Shown here: positions 1-10,476 of the stretch, in pieces | Layout: each line of letters opens with the position of its first letter | Numbering within the stretch: position 1 is the first letter of the stretch | From: Pseudomonas fluorescens | GTDB taxonomy: Bacteria > Pseudomonadota > Gammaproteobacteria > Pseudomonadales > Pseudomonadaceae | DNA: 64,000 nucleotides | NCBI RefSeq assembly: GCF_902497995.1 | Contig: NZ_CABVII010000009.1 | Span: 1-64,000, forward strand | Reading direction: 5' to 3' | Translations under genes and position numbers: made by a program | Notes under the pieces: model-generated | Told to the model about the DNA's origin: nothing | The model's database searches: none | Seen by the model: only the letters and a program-made list of their open reading frames with translations

Positions 1-2
1 AG

Positions 3-47
3 CTCTTCCAATTTTGGCCAGAAGCCGATGACGGCTTCCTCGAATAG
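3..47 (+). other. Possible 3' end of an upstream gene at the window edge
   Basis: One forward frame is open from the window edge through 14 codons to a TAG at 45-47 and reads LFQFWPEADDGFLE, which has a protein-like composition. A 7-bp inverted repeat (21-27 with 32-38, loop ATGA) lies inside it. The fragment is too short to assign, and the opposite strand also has a short open frame, so this may equally be intergenic sequence. Confidence 0.2.
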
Positions 48-118
48 GCCTAATACATAGATGCAACGGGGCGGCAGTTTTTTTGAAAGCGGGTAGACAG
101 TGGGGGCGAGTCCATACA

Positions 119-220
119 TAGGAGCTGGCTTGCCAGCGAAGGCGATTTCAGCTTCGACAATGATGTTGACCGTTCCGCCGCCTTCGCTGCGGTGCGGCGA
201 TCCGACAAGCCAGCTCCTAC
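119..220. repeat. REP inverted pair (REPIN), hybrid arms
   Basis: Two REP arms face each other. The left arm is TAGGAGCTGGCTTGCCAGCG plus GAAGGCG. The right arm is its reverse complement, interrupted at 190-206 by CGGTGCGGCGATCCGAC. It lies beyond the stop codon of the flavoprotein gene and resembles the non-coding palindromes seen elsewhere in the window. Confidence 0.85.
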
Positions 221-238
221 AGGGGGATCTAAAGCGGT

Positions 239-1300
<1,062 letters not shown>

Positions 1301-1422
1301 TTAGTGTCCTCGTTCTGACAGCTTGGCCTATTGTTAAAACACAGAGCCTGCCCGATACCAAAGATCCCTGCTTATAAAAATAGACTAGTGATCAGGGTAA
1401 GACGCCACGCGAGGAAGAAGTC

Positions 1423-2325
1423 ATGCACATATTGCTGACCGGCGGTACTGGTTTGATAGGACGTCAACTTTGCCGACACTGGTTGAGTCAGGGACATCGT
1501 TTGACTGTCTTGAGCCGCACGCCGGAAAAAGTCGCGAAGATTTGCGGGACGCAGGTGCGTGGCGTCGCACTGTTCGAAGAAATCGGGCAAGAAACGGTCG
1601 ATGCCATCATCAATCTGGCGGGCGCACCGATTGCCGACCGGCCATGGACCTCCAAGCGCAAAGCGCTGCTCTGGAGCAGCCGGATCACCTTGACCGAAAC
1701 CCTGCTGGCCTGGCTCGAAAGCCGCGAGCAGAAACCGCAGGTATTGATTTCGGGCTCGGCCGCTGGCTGGTATGGCGACGGTGGCGAACGGGAATTGACT
1801 GAGCAATCGCCTCCCGTCATCGATGATTTCGCCAGTCAGTTGTGCATTGCCTGGGAGGAGACCGCACAACGCGCCGAAGCCTTGGGCATTCGCGTGATCC
1901 TGATTCGTACGGGCCTGGTGTTGTCGGCGGAGGGTGGCTTTTTGTCGCGGCTGGTGCTGCCGTTCAAACTGGGGCTGGGCGGGCCGATCGGCAACGGACG
2001 CCAGTGGATGCCGTGGATCCATATCAACGATCAAATCGCCCTGATTGATTTTCTTCTGCATCAGAAAGACGCCAGCGGTCCTTATAATGCCTGCTCGCCC
2101 AACCCGGTGCGCAATGGTGAGTTTGCCAAGGCGCTGGGCAGCGTGTTGCATCGCCCGACGTTCATGCCGATGCCGGCCCTGGCTTTGAAAGTGTGTCTGG
2201 GCGAGTTGTCATTGCTGTTGCTGGGCGGTCAGAAGGCCGTACCGGCTCGCTTGCTGCAAGCGGGATTCACCTTCCGGTTCACTGATTTGCGCGCGGCTCT
2301 GGACGAGTTGTCCAGCCGCCTCTGA
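1423..2325 (+). CDS. TIGR01777-family NAD-dependent epimerase/dehydratase (YfcH-like)
   Basis: 300-residue atypical short-chain dehydrogenase. The nucleotide-binding loop GGTGLIG is at residues 7-13, and the C-terminal 70 residues match the DUF1731 cap found in this family. E. coli YfcH is the reference relative; the substrate is unknown. The start ATG follows a GAGGAAG ribosome-binding site. It ends 13 bp before hemH, so the two are probably co-transcribed, which links it to haem synthesis or to a light/oxidative response by context only. The divergent operator region lies upstream. Confidence 0.88.
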   Translation: MHILLTGGTGLIGRQLCRHWLSQGHRLTVLSRTPEKVAKICGTQVRGVALFEEIGQETVDAIINLAGAPIADRPWTSKRKALLWSSRITLTETLLAWLESREQKPQVLISGSAAGWYGDGGERELTEQSPPVIDDFASQLCIAWEETAQRAEALGIRVILIRTGLVLSAEGGFLSRLVLPFKLGLGGPIGNGRQWMPWIHINDQIALIDFLLHQKDASGPYNACSPNPVRNGEFAKALGSVLHRPTFMPMPALALKVCLGELSLLLLGGQKAVPARLLQAGFTFRFTDLRAALDELSSRL

Positions 2326-2338
2326 AATAGGACGTTGC

Positions 2339-3361
2339 ATGACCGATCACGCATTGCTGCTGGTCAACCTGGGCTCGCCTGCCTCCACCTCGGTGGCAGA
2401 TGTGCGCAGTTACCTCAATCAATTTCTGATGGACCCTTATGTGATCGATTTGCCATGGCCGGTGCGACGGTTGCTGGTTTCGCTGATCCTGTTCAAGCGC
2501 CCGGAGCAATCGGCCCACGCCTATGCCTCGATCTGGTGGGAGGAGGGCTCGCCGCTGGTGGTGCTCAGCCGTCGCCTGCAACAGGCCATGACCGCGCAAT
2601 GGACCCACGGCCCGGTGGAACTGGCGATGCGCTACGGCGAGCCGTCGATTGAGTCGACGCTGGTTCGCATGGCAGGGCAGGGGATCAAACGTATCACCTT
2701 GGCGCCTCTGTACCCGCAGTTCGCTGACAGCACGGTGACCACGGTGATCGAAGAAGCCAAGCGAGTCGTGCGTGAGAACAACCTCGATGTGCAGTTCTCG
2801 ATTCTTCAGCCGTTCTACGACCAACCGGAATACCTTGATGCGCTGGTGGCCAGTGCCAAGCCTCATGTGCAGCAGGATTTCGATCACTTGTTGTTGAGCT
2901 TCCATGGCTTGCCCGAGCGGCACCTGAAAAAACTCAACCCCGGCCACAGTTTTGAGGGCGGCGGCGATTGCTGTGCCGGGGCGCCACCGGAAGTGGTCGC
3001 GACCTGTTATCGCGGTCAGTGCCTGCGTACTGCAGCCGAGTTTGCCAAGCGTATGGGGCTGCCGGACGGCAAGTGGTCGGTGTCGTTCCAGTCGCGGCTG
3101 GGTCGGGCCAAATGGATTGAACCCTACACTGAAACGCGCCTTGATGAGTTGGCTGGAATGGGCGTGAAGAAGGTGCTGGTGATGTGCCCGGCTTTTGTCG
3201 CCGATTGCATCGAGACGCTGGAAGAGATCGGCGATCGCGGGCTGGAGCAGTTTCGCGAGGCGGGGGGAGATGAATTGGTATTGGTGCCATGTCTCAATGA
3301 TGATCCGCAGTGGGCGCGGGCATTGAGTGCCTTGTGCGAGCGAGCGCCGCTGGCGCTATAA
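2339..3361 (+). CDS. hemH: Ferrochelatase
   Basis: 340-residue enzyme that inserts Fe2+ into protoporphyrin IX, the last step of protohaem synthesis. The family motif [10 protein letters not shown] contains the active-site His (His189). The adjacent segment is longer than in E. coli HemH and holds four cysteines (Cys211, 212, 223, 228), a pattern I associate with bacterial ferrochelatases that carry a [2Fe-2S] cluster; cluster binding is inference. The ATG follows AGGA, 13 bp after the epimerase gene. A REP pair follows the stop. Confidence 0.96.
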   Translation: MTDHALLLVNLGSPASTSVADVRSYLNQFLMDPYVIDLPWPVRRLLVSLILFKRPEQSAHAYASIWWEEGSPLVVLSRRLQQAMTAQWTHGPVELAMRYGEPSIESTLVRMAGQGIKRITLAPLYPQFADSTVTTVIEEAKRVVRENNLDVQFSILQPFYDQPEYLDALVASAKPHVQQDFDHLLLSFHGLPERHLKKLNPGHSFEGGGDCCAGAPPEVVATCYRGQCLRTAAEFAKRMGLPDGKWSVSFQSRLGRAKWIEPYTETRLDELAGMGVKKVLVMCPAFVADCIETLEEIGDRGLEQFREAGGDELVLVPCLNDDPQWARALSALCERAPLAL

Positions 3362-3364
3362 GAG

Positions 3365-3449
3365 CTTCGCGGGCAAGCCTCGCTCCTACAGGTTTTGTGT
3401 CGATCAATGGAACGACCACATCCTGTAGGAGCGAGGCTTGCCCGCGAAG
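3365..3449. repeat. REP inverted pair (REPIN)
   Basis: Arms at 3365-3392 and 3422-3449 are perfect reverse complements (CTTCGCGGGCAAGCCTCGCT... form), separated by a 29-bp loop. It sits between the convergent ends of hemH and uraA. Confidence 0.9.
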
Positions 3450-3465
3450 GCATTCTCAAGACTGG

Positions 3466-4746
3466 TTACAACAACGACTCACCCGCCTTCTTGTGCTTCC
3501 AGCTGTCATTACCCGGCAGCAACAGGTTCAGCGCAATCGCCGTCACCGCGCACAGCGCAATGCCCTTGAGGCCGAAGTCGTCCGGACCAGTGCCGGTGCC
3601 GACCAGCACGCCGCCAATCCCGAACACCAGGGTTACCGAGACAATCACTAGATTGCGCGCCTCGCCCAGGTCGATTTTATGGCGAATCAGCGTGTTCATC
3701 CCCACCGCCGCGATCGAGCCGAACAACAGGCACAGAATCCCGCCCATCACCGGCACCGGGATGCTTTGCAGCAGCGCACCGAATTTGCCGACGAACGCCA
3801 GGCTGATGGCGAAGATCGCCGCCCAGGTCATGATTTTCGGGTTGTAGTTCTTGGTCAGCATCACCGCACCCGTCACTTCGGCGTACGTGGTGTTAGGTGG
3901 GCCACCGAACAGGCCGGCTGCGGTGGTGGCTATCCCGTCACCGAGCAGGGTGCGGTGCAGGCCGGGTTTCTTCAGGTAATCGCGGCCGGTCACGCTACCC
4001 ACGGCAATCACGCCGCCGATATGCTCGATGGCCGGGGCCAGGGCCACCGGAACGATGAACAGGATTGCCTGCCAGTTGAATTCCGGCGCGGTGAAGTGCG
4101 GAATGGCAAACCAGGGGGCTGCGGCGATCTTCGCGGTATCGACCACGCCGAAATAGAATGCCATCGCAAAACCCACCAGCACGCCGGAGATGATCGGCAC
4201 CAGGCGGAAAATGCCTTTGCCGAATACCGCGACGATCAGGGTGGTCAGCAACGCCGGCATCGAGATCAGCATCGCCGTCTGGTAATGAATCAGCTCGGTG
4301 CCGTCGCCCGCCTTGCCCATCGCCATATTGGCGGCAATCGGCGCCATGGCCAGGCCGATGGAGATGATGACCGGGCCAATCACCACCGGGGGCAGCAAAC
4401 GGTCGATGAAACCGGTGCCTTTGATTTTCACGGCCAGGCCGAGGAAGGTGTAGACGAAGCCTGCCGCCATGATACCGCCCATGGTCGCTGCGAGGCCGAA
4501 CTGGCCCTTGGCGAGAATGATCGGGGTGATAAAGGCAAAGCTAGACGCCAGGAACACGGGCACCTGACGCCCGGTGACGATCTGAAACAGAATCGTCCCC
4601 AAGCCTGCCGTGAACAGTGCCACGTTCGGATCGAGACCGGTAATCAGCGGCATCAACACCAATGCCCCGAACGCCACGAACAGCATCTGCGCACCCGATA
4701 GTACCGTGCGCCAGAGCGGATCGTTGAACTCATCCTGCATGGTCAA
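3466..4746 (-). CDS. uraA: Uracil permease (NCS2 family)
   Basis: 426-residue inner-membrane nucleobase:cation symporter of the UraA/xanthine permease (NCS2) family. It is almost wholly hydrophobic, with about 14 predicted membrane segments, and carries the conserved TTYAEVTGA stretch near residues 285-293. The start overlaps the upp stop by 4 nt (ATGA), so import and phosphoribosylation of uracil are translationally coupled. The length is normal for the family. Confidence 0.93.
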   Translation of the reverse strand: MTMQDEFNDPLWRTVLSGAQMLFVAFGALVLMPLITGLDPNVALFTAGLGTILFQIVTGRQVPVFLASSFAFITPIILAKGQFGLAATMGGIMAAGFVYTFLGLAVKIKGTGFIDRLLPPVVIGPVIISIGLAMAPIAANMAMGKAGDGTELIHYQTAMLISMPALLTTLIVAVFGKGIFRLVPIISGVLVGFAMAFYFGVVDTAKIAAAPWFAIPHFTAPEFNWQAILFIVPVALAPAIEHIGGVIAVGSVTGRDYLKKPGLHRTLLGDGIATTAAGLFGGPPNTTYAEVTGAVMLTKNYNPKIMTWAAIFAISLAFVGKFGALLQSIPVPVMGGILCLLFGSIAAVGMNTLIRHKIDLGEARNLVIVSVTLVFGIGGVLVGTGTGPDDFGLKGIALCAVTAIALNLLLPGNDSWKHKKAGESLL

Positions 4747-5381
4747 GCGTCCTTCTGCTTGGTACCGAAGATCTTGTCACCGGCATCGCCCAGGCCTGGA
4801 ATGATGTAGCCGTGTTCATTCAATTTTTCATCGATGGACGCGGTGTAGATGGTCACGTCCGGGTGAGCCTTCTCCACGGCGGCGATGCCTTCTGGCGCCG
4901 CGACCAGCACCATGGCGCGGATGTCGCGGCAACCGGCCTTCTTCAGCAGGTCGATGGTGGCGACCATGGAACTGCCGGTGGCGAGCATCGGGTCGATGAT
5001 CATCGCCAGGCGTTCGTTGATTTCCGGAACCAGCTTTTCCAAGTACGTATGAGCCTGCAGGGTTTGTTCGTTGCGGGCCACGCCCACGGCGCTGACCTTG
5101 GCGCCCGGGATCAGGCTGAGCACGCCTTCGAGCATGCCGATACCGGCGCGCAGGATCGGCACCACGGTAATTTTCTTGCCGGCGATTTTCTCGACCGACA
5201 CAGTGCCGGCCCAACCTTCGATATCGTAGGTTTCCAGCGGCAGGTCTTTGGTGGCTTCATAGGTCAGCAGGGCACCGACTTCCTGAGCGAGCTCACGGAA
5301 GTTCTTGGTGCTGATGTCGGCGCGGCGCATAAGGCCGAGTTTATGACGGATCAGCGGATGGCGGATCTCGAGGATGGGCAT
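4743..5381 (-). CDS. upp: Uracil phosphoribosyltransferase
   Basis: 212-residue pyrimidine salvage enzyme that makes UMP from uracil and PRPP. The PRPP-binding loop [10 protein letters not shown] is at residues 130-139, and a flexible-loop/ILRAG segment lies near 76-80. The start at 5381 begins the conserved [10 protein letters not shown] end; an in-frame ATG eight codons upstream is less likely. It is the first gene of the upp-uraA pair and is divergent from hpt. Confidence 0.96.
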   Translation of the reverse strand: MPILEIRHPLIRHKLGLMRRADISTKNFRELAQEVGALLTYEATKDLPLETYDIEGWAGTVSVEKIAGKKITVVPILRAGIGMLEGVLSLIPGAKVSAVGVARNEQTLQAHTYLEKLVPEINERLAMIIDPMLATGSSMVATIDLLKKAGCRDIRAMVLVAAPEGIAAVEKAHPDVTIYTASIDEKLNEHGYIIPGLGDAGDKIFGTKQKDA

Positions 5382-5544
5382 GGGAAAGGCTCCGGCGGCG
5401 GGCAAAAAAACCGGCCTAGATTAATCTATCCGAGGGTGTTGTCCTATAGACATACAGAACGTTAGTCCACAAACGCTTGATCTGGCCGTGCGGGATGCGT
5501 ACCTTTGCCCGCTTTTCCTGATTCCCCAACCCCCGGAGAGCGCC

Positions 5545-6102
5545 ATGTCCGCTGATCTCGAGCATATCCGTCAAATCATGCGAGAGGCTGACTGCCTGTA
5601 CACCGAAGCTGAAGTCGAGGCGGCCATCGCCCGCGTCGGTGCACACATCAACGACCAGCTGGCCGAGAGCAATCCGGTGGTGTTCTGCGTGATGAACGGC
5701 GGGCTGATCTTCGCCGGCAAGCTGCTCACCCATTTGCAATTCCCACTGGAAGCGTCCTACCTGCACGCCACCCGTTATCGCAACGAAACCAGCGGCGGCG
5801 ACCTGTTCTGGAAAGCCAAGCCGGAAGTCTCCTTTATCGATCGTGACGTGCTGATCATTGACGACATCCTCGACGAAGGTCACACCCTGGGCGCGATCAT
5901 CGACTTCTGCAAACACGCCGGCGCGCGCCAGGTGCACACCGCCGTGCTGATCGACAAGGACCACGACCGCAAGGCCCGCCCGGACCTGAAAGCCGATTTC
6001 GTCGGCCTGCCGTGCGTCGACCGTTACATTTTCGGTTACGGCATGGACTACAAAGGCTACTGGCGTAACGCCAACGGGATTTTTGCTGTTAAAGGAATGT
6101 AA
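5545..6102 (+). CDS. hpt: Hypoxanthine-guanine phosphoribosyltransferase
   Basis: 185-residue purine salvage enzyme that forms IMP or GMP from the base and PRPP. The PRPP motif VLIIDDILDEGHTL is at residues 102-115. The start follows GGAGAG; an upstream in-frame ATG at 5488 lies in what looks like leader sequence. Divergent from upp, it places pyrimidine and purine salvage back to back. The WbuC cupin begins 4 nt after its stop. Confidence 0.93.
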   Translation: MSADLEHIRQIMREADCLYTEAEVEAAIARVGAHINDQLAESNPVVFCVMNGGLIFAGKLLTHLQFPLEASYLHATRYRNETSGGDLFWKAKPEVSFIDRDVLIIDDILDEGHTLGAIIDFCKHAGARQVHTAVLIDKDHDRKARPDLKADFVGLPCVDRYIFGYGMDYKGYWRNANGIFAVKGM

Positions 6103-6106
6103 GAAC

Positions 6107-6580
6107 ATGACCACGCCGAGCTTTCTTGATCAAACCCTGTTCACTGAATTGGCCGAGAAAGCCGCGGCTAATCCTCGCGGGCGTCAGCATCACAACTTCC
6201 ATCAGATGGAAGATGCCTGTCATCGCATGGCCGTAGGCTTGCAGCCAAACACGTACATCCCGCCTCACCGGCACTTGGGCGAGAACAAGGCTGAAACCTT
6301 GCTGGTCCTCAAGGGGCGGCTTGGCGTGTTGATCTTCGATGAGGCCGGTGTGGTACTGAAGAAGCAAGTCCTTGCGGCTGGTGGCGACTGTGTCGGCGTG
6401 GACCTGCCAACGGGCGTGTTTCATGGCCTGGTGGTGCTGGAAGCTGACAGCCTGATGTTCGAGTGCAAGGCTGGCCCTTATCGCCCGGTCGGTGAGGGTG
6501 AGCTTCCACATTGGGCGCCGCGTGAAGGCGAGCCCGGCGTCGCCGAGTATCAGGCCTGGATGCGCGCGCAGTTCGATTGA
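6107..6580 (+). CDS. WbuC-family cupin protein
   Basis: 157 residues with a single cupin barrel. The metal-binding motif appears as PPHRHLGENKAETLLVLKG (residues 47-65), followed by a second His in GVFHGLV. WbuC-type cupins are best known from O-antigen clusters, but this one is linked to purine salvage; its ligand is unknown. The start is chosen at 6107, after an AAAGGA site inside the end of hpt, so the two genes are probably one transcript. Confidence 0.8.
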   Translation: MTTPSFLDQTLFTELAEKAAANPRGRQHHNFHQMEDACHRMAVGLQPNTYIPPHRHLGENKAETLLVLKGRLGVLIFDEAGVVLKKQVLAAGGDCVGVDLPTGVFHGLVVLEADSLMFECKAGPYRPVGEGELPHWAPREGEPGVAEYQAWMRAQFD

Positions 6581-6594
6581 TCTCCACCCACCTT

Positions 6595-6683
6595 GTAGGA
6601 GCGAGGCTTGCCCGCGAAGGCGGCGTGTCAGTCAAACACTCATTGACTGACACACCGCCTTCGCGGGCAAGCCTCGCTCCTAC
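6595..6683. repeat. Extended REPIN with 41-bp arms
   Basis: Arms 6595-6635 and 6643-6683 are inverted copies with one mismatch and a 7-nt loop. The REP core (GTAGGAGCGAGGCTTGCCCG...) is continued inward by a second palindromic stretch (GTGTCAGTCAA / TTGACTGACAC), so the hairpin is nearly closed. Confidence 0.9.
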
Positions 6684-6753
6684 AGGGGCGGTGTACACCG
6701 AATCACCTCGGTCAGCCATGCTAGAGTGCTCGGCCCCGTCTCCGGAGCCCGTC

Positions 6754-7239
6754 ATGAGCCTTTTGATCCGCAGCTGCGCCGCCCTGTTGCTGACCCTCAG
6801 TTTGCCCCTGTCTGCTGCTCCGGCGCCGATGCACGCGCAGTTCCTGCCGCCGGACGACCTGGCCCTGCGTGACGCGCCTCCCGAGCAGCAACAATTGCTG
6901 CAGGTCACCGAATACGCCGTGGTGGTGGGCAGCCAGCGCCAGTCCAACCAGCAGCCCATTCCGGTCACTTCCCCGTTGCTGATCCGCCTCAAGGGCAAAC
7001 CCCTGAACAAGGGCGCGACCATCAATCAGGTACTGGTCAACTTCGATGGCGAAAGCAAAAGCCTGAAAAAGCCGATCTACGACGACAAGAGCAAAACCCT
7101 GACGCTGTTTTACCCGATGGCCCAGTACCGCGTGTTGATCGACCTGTTGCGCAATGACATGGTGTATTGCCAGTTCCTCAGCTACGCCAACGGCCATGTC
7201 TGGGCCGATCTGCACACCGGTAGCGTTCGTCCGCGTTGA
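6754..7239 (+). CDS. Conserved exported protein of unknown function
   Basis: 162 residues. Residues 1-22 form a typical Sec signal peptide (MSLLIRSCAALLLTLSLPLS then AA). The mature protein has no family motif I recognise; it ends in a conserved-looking YCQFLSYANGHVWADLHTG segment with a single Cys. The start ATG follows CCGGAGCC. It lies between the WbuC gene and the small PA4642-like gene, the same neighbourhood as in P. aeruginosa. A periplasmic location is likely; the role is unknown. Confidence 0.7.
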   Translation: MSLLIRSCAALLLTLSLPLSAAPAPMHAQFLPPDDLALRDAPPEQQQLLQVTEYAVVVGSQRQSNQQPIPVTSPLLIRLKGKPLNKGATINQVLVNFDGESKSLKKPIYDDKSKTLTLFYPMAQYRVLIDLLRNDMVYCQFLSYANGHVWADLHTGSVRPR

Positions 7240-7302
7240 GCCTGGCGGCAAGTGAGGGGTAAACTGCCCGCCCCGTGAAATGTCTGCGAGCTGGAGTCGG
7301 CA

Positions 7303-7590
7303 ATGCGTAAAGATAAGAAACAAGTGATTGGTGACGAGATCGGCGATGCGCAGATCAAGCTGTTCCTCGATTTTGAGCCGGTCGACGCCACTTCGCCGTC
7401 GCTGCACAAGCTGATCAAGGCTTACCGCGGCCTGCGCATCGATGATTTCGAGCGTTTTCTGACGTTCTTCGTCGAGGCCGGTTTTGACCTGGGCGGCAAG
7501 GATGAGCACGGTAATGACTTCGTTGCCCTGATCAAGGATCAGCGCAATGCGGCCGAATACATCGAGTTGATCGCCAAGGCGCGCGGCTAA
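7303..7590 (+). CDS. Conserved 95-residue protein (PA4642 family)
   Basis: Small acidic cytoplasmic protein found next to mqo across Pseudomonas. It has no signal or membrane segment. An N-terminal basic start (MRKDKKQ) is followed by a helical body with the phrases LHKLIKAYRGLRIDDFERF and GKDEHGNDF. The start follows GAGCTGGAG. Function is unknown. It converges on mqo across a REP pair and a terminator. Confidence 0.75.
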   Translation: MRKDKKQVIGDEIGDAQIKLFLDFEPVDATSPSLHKLIKAYRGLRIDDFERFLTFFVEAGFDLGGKDEHGNDFVALIKDQRNAAEYIELIAKARG

Positions 7591-7627
7591 TTATTGCCCT
7601 GACTGGGGTAGTGATTGTGCTGGCCCC

Positions 7628-7692
7628 TTCGCGAGCAAGCCCGCTCCCACCTTCTGATCGCGGTCTAATGTGGGAGCGGGCTTGCTCGCGAA
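7628..7692. repeat. REP inverted pair (GTGGGAGCGGG type)
   Basis: 23-bp arms at 7628-7650 and 7670-7692 (TTCGCGAGCAAGCCCGCTCC plus CAC and its inverse). This is the second REP dialect in the window, with CTCCCAC rather than CTCCTAC ends. Confidence 0.9.
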
Positions 7693-7743
7693 AGCGGTGT
7701 AATTAACACCGAAGATCTTAGAGCCATTAGTTTCACCGCCCAT

Positions 7744-7782
7744 AAAAAAACGCCCCGTTTTCAATGAGAACGGGGCGTTTTT
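7744..7782 (-). terminator. Intrinsic terminator of mqo (bidirectional)
   Basis: A GC-rich stem (7751-7759 with 7769-7777, extended inward) has an A-run on its left (7744-7750), giving a U-tract for the mqo transcript. A T-run on its right (7778-7782) could also stop rightward transcription. Confidence 0.9.
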
Positions 7783-7794
7783 CATGGGACCGAA

Positions 7795-9303
7795 TCAAGC
7801 GTAGCTTTCGGTCTCGCTGCTTGCTTCAACCAGTTCCAGCGCGATGTTGTTCTGCACATTGATCTTGCGATACAGCGCAGCGTCGGTTTCCAGAACCTTT
7901 TCCCGAGCCGGGAAGATTTCCGCCAGTTTGGCAGCCCATTCACCTTTTGCTTTGTTCGGGAAGCATTTTTCGATCAGCTCAAGCATGATCGAAACCGTCA
8001 CCGAAGCGCCTGGCGAAGCGCCGAGCAGTGCCGCCAGGGAACCGTCCTTGGCTGCAACCAGTTCGGTACCGAACTGCAAGACGCCGCCCTTTTTCGGATC
8101 TTTCTTGATGATCTGCACCCGTTGGCCGGCCACTTCCAGGCGCCAGTCTTCGGCTTTCGCCTGTGGATAAAAGCGACGCAGGGATTCCAGGCGCTGCTCC
8201 ATCGACTGCATGACTTCGCTGACCAGGTACTTGGTCAGGTCCATGTTGTTTTTCGCCACGGCCAGCATCGGGCCGATGTTGCCAGCGCGAACCGACATCG
8301 GCAGGTCCATGAAGGAACCGTGCTTGAGAAACTTGGTGGTGAAACCGGCGTAAGGCCCGAACAGCAGGGACTTCTTGCCATCGACCACGCGAGTGTCCAG
8401 GTGCGGCACCGACATCGGTGGCGAACCGACTGCAGCCTGGCTGTAGACCTTGGCCTGGTGGTGCTTGACCACTTCCGGGTTGTCGCAACGCAGCCATTGG
8501 CCGCTGATCGGGAAGCCGCCGAAGCCTTTGCTTTCTTCGATGCCCGAAGCCTGCAACAGCGGCAGTGCCGCGCCACCGGCACCGAGGAAGACGAATTTGG
8601 CATCGACTTCACGGGTGTTGCCGCTGTTGACGTCCTTGATGCTGACGGTCCAGCCACCGTTGTTACGCTTCAGGCCGGTGACGCGCTTGCAGTACTTGAC
8701 CTGGGCATCGGGTGCGCTGGTCAGGTGCTTGAGCAATTGATTGGTCAGGGCGCCGAAGTTGACGTCGGTGCCGTTCATGACGCGAGTGGCGGCGACGACT
8801 TCGTCGGCCGGCCGGCCAGGCATCATCAGCGGCATCCACTCGGCCATGGCGGCCTTGTCTTCGGTGTATTCCATGTCCGAGAAGGCGTGGTGCTTGCTCA
8901 GCGTCTTGAAGCGTTCCTTGAGGAAGGAAACGCCATCGTTGCCTTGCACGAAACTCAGGTGCGGCACCGGGCTGATGAACGTTTTGCAGGAGCCGAACGT
9001 GCCTTTTTTGGTCAGGTAGGACCAGAACTGCTTTGACACCTCGAACTGGGTGTTGATGTGCACGGCTTTCTTGATGTCGACGCTGCCGTCGGCGGCCTGT
9101 GGCGTGTAGTTCAGCTCGCACAGCCCGGCGTGGCCGGTCCCGGCGTTGTTCCACGGGTTGGAACTTTCCGCGGCACCGGAATCCATCAGCTCGACGACTT
9201 CCAGCTTGATCGCGGGGTCGAGCTCTTTGAGCAGTACAGCCAGGGTGGCACTCATGATGCCGGCCCCAACCAGTACTACGTCGACTGCTTCGTTATGCGC
9301 CAT
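7795..9303 (-). CDS. mqo: Malate:quinone oxidoreductase
   Basis: 502-residue FAD enzyme, membrane-associated, that oxidises malate to oxaloacetate and passes electrons to quinone. The Rossmann motif [16 protein letters not shown] is at residues 10-25. [20 protein letters not shown], a family hallmark, lies near residues 49-68. Its length matches the MqoB-type enzymes of Pseudomonas, which rely on Mqo in the TCA cycle. It is monocistronic: a strong terminator follows it, and a long gene-free region lies upstream. Confidence 0.96.
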   Translation of the reverse strand: MAHNEAVDVVLVGAGIMSATLAVLLKELDPAIKLEVVELMDSGAAESSNPWNNAGTGHAGLCELNYTPQAADGSVDIKKAVHINTQFEVSKQFWSYLTKKGTFGSCKTFISPVPHLSFVQGNDGVSFLKERFKTLSKHHAFSDMEYTEDKAAMAEWMPLMMPGRPADEVVAATRVMNGTDVNFGALTNQLLKHLTSAPDAQVKYCKRVTGLKRNNGGWTVSIKDVNSGNTREVDAKFVFLGAGGAALPLLQASGIEESKGFGGFPISGQWLRCDNPEVVKHHQAKVYSQAAVGSPPMSVPHLDTRVVDGKKSLLFGPYAGFTTKFLKHGSFMDLPMSVRAGNIGPMLAVAKNNMDLTKYLVSEVMQSMEQRLESLRRFYPQAKAEDWRLEVAGQRVQIIKKDPKKGGVLQFGTELVAAKDGSLAALLGASPGASVTVSIMLELIEKCFPNKAKGEWAAKLAEIFPAREKVLETDAALYRKINVQNNIALELVEASSETESYA

Positions 9304-10042
9304 TTAACGCGTCTCCAAAATCTGCAGCACCAAATTGTCGGCATGGCTGCCAGGCGTTGCGGGGCGTGTCAGTGATGCCCCAGGTACCCATGGCAGTGTC
9401 GCCATGTCCGAATCTTCGCAATTTTTCGCAACTTCGACGGACGCTACCTGCCGGTCTAAAAGAGTTACATGAACTCACTTCAACGCGCGGCTGGCAATTC
9501 GACTTATGGTCGATACATCCGTTTGTGCAACCAAATCCGTAGCGGACAGGCTTCAGGCTCCGGTGTTCGAGGAATACTCGGTCCTGTGTCGTTGGGCTGT
9601 TTGAGACGCTAATGGTGCATGTTCAGACGCAAAACTATTCATTTGCTCGCCACACTCTTGTGAAGTTGTGAAAACCCGTTTTTTTCACGCTCTTTTGAAG
9701 ACGTGAACCTCAAAAAGGGCTGCCCCAGCCTGGCACACCGTGCCCGGATGGATGGCCGCCATGCAATACATGACAGTCAAAACGGGCAAACAGCTCAGTG
9801 ACCGAGCGTAATGACAGCTCTGCAGATTCGCGAAAAGTGGGGTTTTTGCTTAAGGGACAGCAAGCGCGCCAGCTTCACTCGATCTGTGTGGGCGGCTCTC
9901 TGTGGGCGGTGCGGGGTGCCAATACCTGGGCATTGACGATGCTGCGAGGCCCGATCAGGAGACGTCCTTATAATCGGGGGCAGATTGTAGCGAAGAAACG
10001 CAGGGAAATGGTCGAGTTTGATGAGTTTTATTAGGCGTTCGG
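9304..10042. other. 739-bp gene-free region upstream of mqo
   Basis: I see no convincing gene on either strand. Short open frames here lack ribosome-binding sites and protein-like composition. The part near 9304-9500 should hold the mqo promoter. A dyad TTCACG...CGTGAA spans 9684-9707, with A/T runs nearby. The GC content falls around 9600-9720 compared with neighbouring genes. Confidence 0.5.
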
Positions 10043-10276
10043 TCAGATGGTCAACAGATGTTGCACCCGCGCGCGCGGTTGGCGCTGGTTGACGCGGGCA
10101 GTGGCGGGCAGGGGATGGTGCAGCCAGTTGAGGCGGATTTCTTCGATTTCGACCCAGCCATCGCCCATGGGCTGGAGGCTGCACTGCTTGAATGCCTGGC
10201 AATGGCCATTGCGGTCGAGCAGGACGAAGCAGCGATGCAGCGGGCGTGGCGCGAACAGCGAGATCAGATGACGCAT
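10043..10276 (-). CDS. Conserved small hypothetical protein
   Basis: 77 residues, basic and rich in Arg and Trp, with no signal peptide. The N-terminal MRHLISLFAPRPLHRCFVLL leads into a compact beta-like stretch with WVEIEEIRLNWLHHPLP. I recall similar short proteins in other pseudomonads but no function. It is divergent from the YajG-like lipoprotein gene. Confidence 0.55.
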   Translation of the reverse strand: MRHLISLFAPRPLHRCFVLLDRNGHCQAFKQCSLQPMGDGWVEIEEIRLNWLHHPLPATARVNQRQPRARVQHLLTI

Positions 10277-10476
10277 GGCGAAGTACCTAGGGGGAGCCTG
10301 CTGTGAAGATTGGCATTGAGTCGTGACGCGAAAGTGTATGAGCGATGACAGGTGTGTGACAGGTAGCGCGATCTGAAAGGTTTGTCGGACTTTTCCGAGA
10401 TTGTTGCGCTGGTTCGCTGCGGTGGCGCACCGCTATACTGCGGGCTTGTTTGTGCCTGAATTCTGGAGAGAAAAGC

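Noticed and set aside
3679..4701. Long open frame antisense to uraA
   Set aside because: Translation is His/Arg/Gln-rich, a typical shadow of a high-GC coding strand; uraA on the other strand has clear family motifs.
9798..10034. Forward open frame of 78 residues in the mqo upstream gap
   Set aside because: No ribosome-binding site, low-complexity Arg-rich translation, and no recognisable family; an overlapping reverse frame looks equally random.
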